Source: Mycolicibacterium sp. CBMA 234
GTDB taxonomy: Bacteria; Actinomycetota; Actinomycetes; Mycobacteriales; Mycobacteriaceae
DNA: 64,000 nt
Assembly (NCBI RefSeq): GCF_009729415.1
Contig: NZ_MPKW01000020.1
Span: forward strand, 152,147-216,146
Direction of reading: 5' to 3'
Part shown: piece by piece, positions 59,970-64,000 of the stretch
How positions within the stretch are numbered: the stretch's first letter is position 1
Layout of the letters: the number at the start of each line of letters is the position of its first letter
Notes under the pieces: generated by a model
Told to the model about the DNA's origin: nothing
What the model saw: only the letters and a program-made list of their open reading frames with translations
Databases searched by the model: none
Made by a program: the position numbers and the translations under genes

Positions 59970-62540
59970 TCAAGCAGTTTCGGATCCGGAGACGCGTTCG
60001 AGTACCTCGATGGACCCGACGGTGCCGTTGATGCGGATCAGGTCGCCGGTCTTGAGTGTCTTGCTGGCGTTGCCGGAGTTGACGACGCACGGCAGGCTCA
60101 GTTCGCGAGCGACGATCGCGGTGTGGCTCATGACGCCACCGATGTCAGCGATCAGGCCCGACGACAGATACATCAGCGTCGCCCAACTGGGGTCCGTGTC
60201 GCGTGCGACGAGGATTTCGCCGTCTTCGACGCGTGCCTGGTCGGGTCGGGTGACCACCCGGGCGCGACCTTCGACCACTCCGGGGCTGGCGCCCGTACCG
60301 ACAATGGTGTCGACTCCCGCGGTCGCGGCGGCGACCAGGGGCGTCGGCTCGCCTTCGAACACGGACGGCACTTCCATGCCCTCATAGGCCGCGCGCTCGG
60401 ACTTGCGCGCAGCGATGGCCGCCGCCACGTCTTGTCCCACACCCGAATGGATTTCGGCCAAGGTCAGGTAGAACACGTCGTCGGCGTCGGAAAGCGTTCC
60501 GGCAGCTGCGAGGTGCTGTCCGAGGCGTCGCGCGGACGCCCGCACGACGTCGAGCATCTGGACGAAGGAGCCCTTGGCGATACCGCGCAGCGGCACAAAT
60601 GTTCGCGCCAGTTGCAGCAGGAGGCGGCCGAGCGGCCGGCATGCCGGGGAGAGCGAGGCGAGGAATTGCCGTTCGAGCTCGATGCGCTTGGCTGACCGGA
60701 GAGCTTCGGCGCGGGCGGGTTCTGCGTTGTCGCCACGTGCTGCATAGTTGGCGATGAGGTCGCGGGCGGGTGTCGGGTCCTCACGCCAACTGCGAGAGGA
60801 CAATTCGCCTTCCTGCCACGCGTGGAACCCGTGGCGACCGATGAAGGTGTCGAAGTCCAGCTTGCCGCGCGATACGGCCCACATGTCGTCGACTGCGGCG
60901 GTCTCGTCGTGCCCGCCGTAGCCCGCCATCAGCTCGGCTCCAGACACCCCGACCGAATCGGCCATGCGCAGCAGGCGATCCACGATCGGTTGGCACACCG
61001 CCATGGTCAACAGGGTCTGAGTGGAGAGACACTGGCGATGTAATGAGATGGACTGATCGAGAAGCTCCCGGGTGCGGGGCTCGTCGGCGTTCAGCAGTTC
61101 TGCGAGGGTGCGGGCGCGGAACTTCTCGGCTGTACGCCGGTCATCCAGAACCGTTGAGCGCACCCGCAGCATCGGCTGGCCGGCTTTGAGCGCGACGCGA
61201 GGGTAGTGGCGAAACTGTTGGCGTGGAACGTATCCGCGGGGGCGTGCGGAGAAGATCTGCTCAGCCATCGCCACCGGGTTGGTTCCCGGAACACGTTCGG
61301 ACCACTCGCAGACGAGGCTCACACTGAGCGAGGCTCGGCCATAGAAGATTCCGAGCAGCCAGTCCTCTTGGCGCAGTGGCAGTTTCGTTTCCTTGTCGGA
61401 CAACGCCCCGATGGCTCCGAATGCCGACCGCATCGCGAGTTCGCCGGCAACGGACCACACCGACCAACCCAGGGGAGTGGGCACGCCGGGTACCGATTCC
61501 CCAACGTTGGTCGTCGTCCAGGTCGTGTCAGGATAGGTGGTCCCATGCAGGCCGGACCCAGAGTCGTTGCCAGCAGGCCTATTTGCCCACACTGTTTCGG
61601 GGCGAGCCTGCAGCAACCGAACGGTGCGCACCCCTGACACGTCGACATCGACAGCCCATTCGAGGTCTTGAGGCACCCCCTGGGCCTCCTCCATTCGGAT
61701 CGCAACGCGGGCGAGTTCGACGGCCTCCTCGTCACTGATCGAGGGTGTCGCGCCCTCCGCCTCGGAAAGCGGAACGAGTTCGACTTCCGCACGTTCGCCG
61801 GTGTAGCGGTAGGCGGCGCGCTGCACCTGATCTGAGCGGCGGGTGACGGTCAGTGACTTCTTGTCGACCCAGATGCTGTCTGATTCGACGTCACCCTTGA
61901 CCACGCCTTCGCCCAGACCGTGCGCCGCGGAGATGAACACCGTGCGCCGGTCGCCAGTCAGCGGATCGAGCGTCATCATCACGCCGGCGGCCTCGGCCTT
62001 GACGAGTTTCTGCACGACGACTGCCATCGCGAGGCCCGCGCTACCGATGCCGATCCGTCGCCGGTAGGCGATGGCCTGGGACGTGAAAAGACTGGTCCAA
62101 CAACGCTGTACGTAGTCGAGCACGGCGTCGATGCCCCGAATTCCGAGGTAGGTGTCCTGCTGGCCGGCGAAGGAAGCGTCGGCCAGATCCTCGGCGGTGG
62201 CACTCGACCGGACGGCGACCACTGCCTGTCCTTCTGGATCGAGCGCGAGGTAGGCCGCGGTGATCGCGCTGCGCACGTCGTCGGGCATGTCGGCCGACTC
62301 GACCAGCGCGCGCAGCGTCGTCGACGTCTCGGTATCTGACTCGCCGGCGGCGTCCAGTGCGGCGTCAAGGTCGCCTTCGATCGTGGCGATGCTGGCCCGG
62401 TACGCGTCGGTGGTCACCGCGAAACCGGCTGGTACGGGCAGGGTCTGGCGCAGCAGGGCACCCAGACCGATGGCCTTCCCGCCCACTCGGTCGCCCAATT
62501 GGGGACCGCATTCCACGAGGGGGAGGACGTGTCGTGACAT
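59970..62540 (-). CDS. Rifampicin-phosphotransferase/PEP-synthase-like enzyme
   Basis: The protein has 856 residues from ATG 62540, placed 8 nt after AGGAG; ATG 62546 is too close to it. The N-terminal ATP-grasp PPDK domain has GGKAIGLGALLR, VAVRSSATAEDLADASFAGQ and EWAVDVD. A long middle domain follows, then a swivelling phosphohistidine domain with GGVMSHTAIVARE (His806). This three-part order and length match rifampicin phosphotransferase (RPH). It would move the beta-phosphate of ATP through His to an acceptor; whether that is rifamycin or a cluster metabolite is unknown. Confidence 0.85.
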   Translation of the reverse strand: MSRHVLPLVECGPQLGDRVGGKAIGLGALLRQTLPVPAGFAVTTDAYRASIATIEGDLDAALDAAGESDTETSTTLRALVESADMPDDVRSAITAAYLALDPEGQAVVAVRSSATAEDLADASFAGQQDTYLGIRGIDAVLDYVQRCWTSLFTSQAIAYRRRIGIGSAGLAMAVVVQKLVKAEAAGVMMTLDPLTGDRRTVFISAAHGLGEGVVKGDVESDSIWVDKKSLTVTRRSDQVQRAAYRYTGERAEVELVPLSEAEGATPSISDEEAVELARVAIRMEEAQGVPQDLEWAVDVDVSGVRTVRLLQARPETVWANRPAGNDSGSGLHGTTYPDTTWTTTNVGESVPGVPTPLGWSVWSVAGELAMRSAFGAIGALSDKETKLPLRQEDWLLGIFYGRASLSVSLVCEWSERVPGTNPVAMAEQIFSARPRGYVPRQQFRHYPRVALKAGQPMLRVRSTVLDDRRTAEKFRARTLAELLNADEPRTRELLDQSISLHRQCLSTQTLLTMAVCQPIVDRLLRMADSVGVSGAELMAGYGGHDETAAVDDMWAVSRGKLDFDTFIGRHGFHAWQEGELSSRSWREDPTPARDLIANYAARGDNAEPARAEALRSAKRIELERQFLASLSPACRPLGRLLLQLARTFVPLRGIAKGSFVQMLDVVRASARRLGQHLAAAGTLSDADDVFYLTLAEIHSGVGQDVAAAIAARKSERAAYEGMEVPSVFEGEPTPLVAAATAGVDTIVGTGASPGVVEGRARVVTRPDQARVEDGEILVARDTDPSWATLMYLSSGLIADIGGVMSHTAIVARELSLPCVVNSGNASKTLKTGDLIRINGTVGSIEVLERVSGSETA

Positions 62541-62584
62541 TCGCATCTCCTAGCGCTGATTCGCGATGTTGCTCACGATGGTGC

Positions 62585-62633
62585 CATATCGCCGTACGCA
62601 TGTACATAGTGCGTACGCACGTACGGCGATATG
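62585..62633. promoter_or_regulatory. 49-bp dyad between RPH-like and TetR genes
   Basis: Two perfect 14-bp inverted arms, CATATCGCCGTACG (62585-62598) and CGTACGGCGATATG (62620-62633), flank a 21-bp centre that itself includes the palindrome TGCGTACGCA (62610-62619). It fills the space between divergent starts 62540 and 62669. It could bind a TetR pair or form a cruciform; the location strongly suggests control of both genes. Confidence 0.8.
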
Positions 62634-62668
62634 CTGTTTCGGACTGCTGGACGAAACTGGAGGCGAAG

Positions 62669-63337
62669 GTGAGCGAAGCGCGCACGAAGGTTGCACGGCG
62701 TCGTGCGCAGCGGATCATCACCGCTGACGAGATCCTGGACGCCGCGGCCGGCCTCGTCGACGCTGAGGGTTTGGCGACCCTGAGCATGCGACGTATCGCT
62801 GATGCCACCGGCGTGGCTCCGATGACGATTTACGGGTTCTTCGAGAACAAGGACGAGCTGGTCGCCCGACTGCGGGTCCATGTCTTGCAGGAGCTGCCAC
62901 CGCCGCTCGATCCGGACCGCCCGTGGAAGGACAGAATCGTTCACGAGCTGGCGTCCGTGCACGCTGCGCTTCAGCGTCATCACGGACTGCTGGAACTGTT
63001 GTCCGACGGCGCCGACGCCGTCCCGATGCTCGACGGGCTGCGTGAGCGTCTGGTCGCGATCCTGCGTTCGGCGGGCCTCGACGATCACACGATCGTGGAG
63101 GGGCTGGGCAGTTTGGTCGCCCTGACGCTTGGATTCGCTGTCGGGGAGCGGGCGCGACATTCCGCGTCCGGTGGCAATGCCTACGAGCGGCTGCGGAGTC
63201 TGCCCGGCGATGCGTTTCCGAACCTCAGCACCGTGGCCGTCGAGTATCCGATGCACTGGTCGGACAAGGCGTACGACTATGGCGTGGCCGCAGTGTTGGC
63301 TGCCATGGAGGATTCGGTCGAGCGCGACTCGCCGTAG
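62669..63337 (+). CDS. TetR/AcrR family transcriptional regulator
   Basis: The protein has 222 residues. GTG 62669 follows GGAGG with 5-nt spacing; a longer frame would cover the dyad. The HTH is AAGLVDAEGLATLSMRRI followed by ADATGVAPMTIYGFFENKDE (about residues 25-62). A TetR_C-type effector domain follows (DRPWKDRIVHELASVHAALQ). It is the probable regulator of the RPH-like operon. Confidence 0.92.
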   Translation: MSEARTKVARRRAQRIITADEILDAAAGLVDAEGLATLSMRRIADATGVAPMTIYGFFENKDELVARLRVHVLQELPPPLDPDRPWKDRIVHELASVHAALQRHHGLLELLSDGADAVPMLDGLRERLVAILRSAGLDDHTIVEGLGSLVALTLGFAVGERARHSASGGNAYERLRSLPGDAFPNLSTVAVEYPMHWSDKAYDYGVAAVLAAMEDSVERDSP

Positions 63338-63353
63338 GCGCGGCCGTCCTACG
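63333..63353. terminator. Weak hairpin after TetR 62669
   Basis: CGTAGG (63333-63338) and CCTACG (63348-63353) form a 6-bp stem with a 9-nt GC-rich loop, overlapping the stop codon. No T-run. Possible terminator. Confidence 0.3.
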
Positions 63354-63799
63354 CCGGCACTTGGCGCAGCAGTCATACATTCGCCAGGGGCCAGAGCACT
63401 GCCAATGCGTAGGTCACGGGGCTCCAACTCTCAAGCGTCGGTTGGCGGTGGTCCGCCGGCCGTTCATCCACCGTATTATGAGATAGCGTGTGTCACAATA
63501 TGCGGATCCCATGCCGTGTGGCGCCCCTGGCTGGCCGGTGGTGGGTTGATGTAGCCAACCGGGGTAGGAGATGTGGCCAATTGGGGGGTTGACCCGACGC
63601 GCGGACTCTAGCTAATATTGGACACCAAGGTCTCATAAATAGGCCGGGTGTAACGAGACGGCTGGACCTGATGGTCATGGACCAGCATCGCTGCAGGTCA
63701 ATAACGTTGGCCGTGCGCGTCGAAACAATATCTAGAACGTCGGCTGCTGTCAGTCGGGGCGTTCGGGCTCTTCAGTAGGAGTGAAGGGAGTCGGTACCG
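63338..63799. other. Intergenic region, 462 bp
   Basis: No convincing gene. It contains TTATGAGATAG (63476-63486) and, on the minus strand, ATTTATGAGACC (63629-63640), two further members of the TGAGA-type elements. The AT-rich stretch near 63610-63640 may be the promoter of the small ORF at 63800. Confidence 0.45.
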
Positions 63800-63976
63800 A
63801 TGAGGATCGGATTACTACCACCGTTTGAGATGAGCGGCGCGGCCTCGGCGAGTTCCGCGGGTGCGCTCGGGCCGCGGCCCCAACCCGCGGTAGCAGCACC
63901 TTTCCGGCTCGCGGAGACGGATGTGACACCACCCGCGATCTACGGCGGCAGCTATGTGGACCTTGATCACCAGTGA
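63800..63976 (+). CDS. Possible small protein, unknown (58 residues)
   Basis: ATG 63800 follows AGGAGTGAAGGGAG and opens 58 codons ending in TGA at 63974-63976. The peptide is Ala/Pro-rich (MRIGLLPPFEMSGAASASS, PRPQPAVAAPFRLAETDV, YGGSYVDLDHQ) with no signal or membrane segment. No family recognised. The ribosome site and promoter-like upstream region support coding, but its length makes this uncertain. Confidence 0.42.
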   Translation: MRIGLLPPFEMSGAASASSAGALGPRPQPAVAAPFRLAETDVTPPAIYGGSYVDLDHQ

Positions 63977-64000
63977 CGGGCGGCGGCTAGTCGACATCGG

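Overview
The window is high-GC actinobacterial DNA, almost certainly from a mycobacterium, probably a free-living Mycolicibacterium-type species. The evidence is a complete yrbEAB-mceABCDEF operon, an MceG-type ATPase, a PknK-type kinase, an LpqH-family lipoprotein, a DUF732 protein, a WS/DGAT acyltransferase, a mycofactocin-type SDR, F420-type luciferase-like oxidoreductases, and many GTG starts with 4-nt stop/start overlaps. No rRNA, tRNA, CRISPR array, transposase or phage gene was seen. It reads as a lipid uptake and catabolism region with eight TetR-type regulators.

Region 1 (1-11.8 kb) is dominated by polytopic membrane proteins. A tightly packed minus-strand operon (5495 down past base 1) encodes an FAD amine-oxidase-like enzyme, two AveC-family (spirocyclase-like) proteins, a membrane protein of an unassigned family, a DUF1295/steroid-5-alpha-reductase-like protein and the start of a second FAD desaturase-like enzyme. 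A TetR gene sits divergently across two tandem palindromes. Next come a second member of the unassigned membrane family, an orphan cytochrome-oxidase subunit III/IV pair, another TetR, a third family member, and two divergent members of a second polytopic family.

Region 2 (11.9-23.1 kb) is beta-oxidation and redox: acyl-CoA dehydrogenase, crotonase, two luciferase-like oxidoreductases, TetR, a phytoene-desaturase-like flavoprotein, a mycofactocin-type SDR and a PknK-like Ser/Thr kinase-ATPase.

Region 3 (23.2-34.7 kb) is the mce lipid importer operon, preceded by a translationally coupled 30-codon ORF and followed by an LpqH-like lipoprotein and small secreted proteins.

Region 4 (34.8-53 kb) is an activation, hydroxylation and side-chain cleavage block: WS/DGAT, acyl-CoA ligase, Ltp2-like thiolase-fold protein with a DUF35 partner, GNAT-like protein, Rieske oxygenase, P450, SDR, 3Fe-4S ferredoxin, three related alpha/beta hydrolases, a second Rieske oxygenase with its reductase, a MaoC-like hydratase and a possible ABM-fold protein.

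Region 5 (53-64 kb) holds a second-site mceG-type ATPase, more TetRs, another P450, an APH-like kinase, a lipocalin-like (CrtC/AttH-type) protein and a rifampicin-phosphotransferase/PEP-synthase-like enzyme behind a large dyad.

Taken together (inference), Mce and MceG would import a hydrophobic, probably polycyclic or isoprenoid, substrate. P450, Rieske, SDR and flavoenzymes would oxidise it, and CoA ligase, ACAD, crotonase or MaoC, and the Ltp2/DUF35 pair would shorten a side chain. Several repeated intergenic motifs, including CTnAnGnCnTnAG palindromes and a TTTGAGACA-like element, suggest common regulation across the window.
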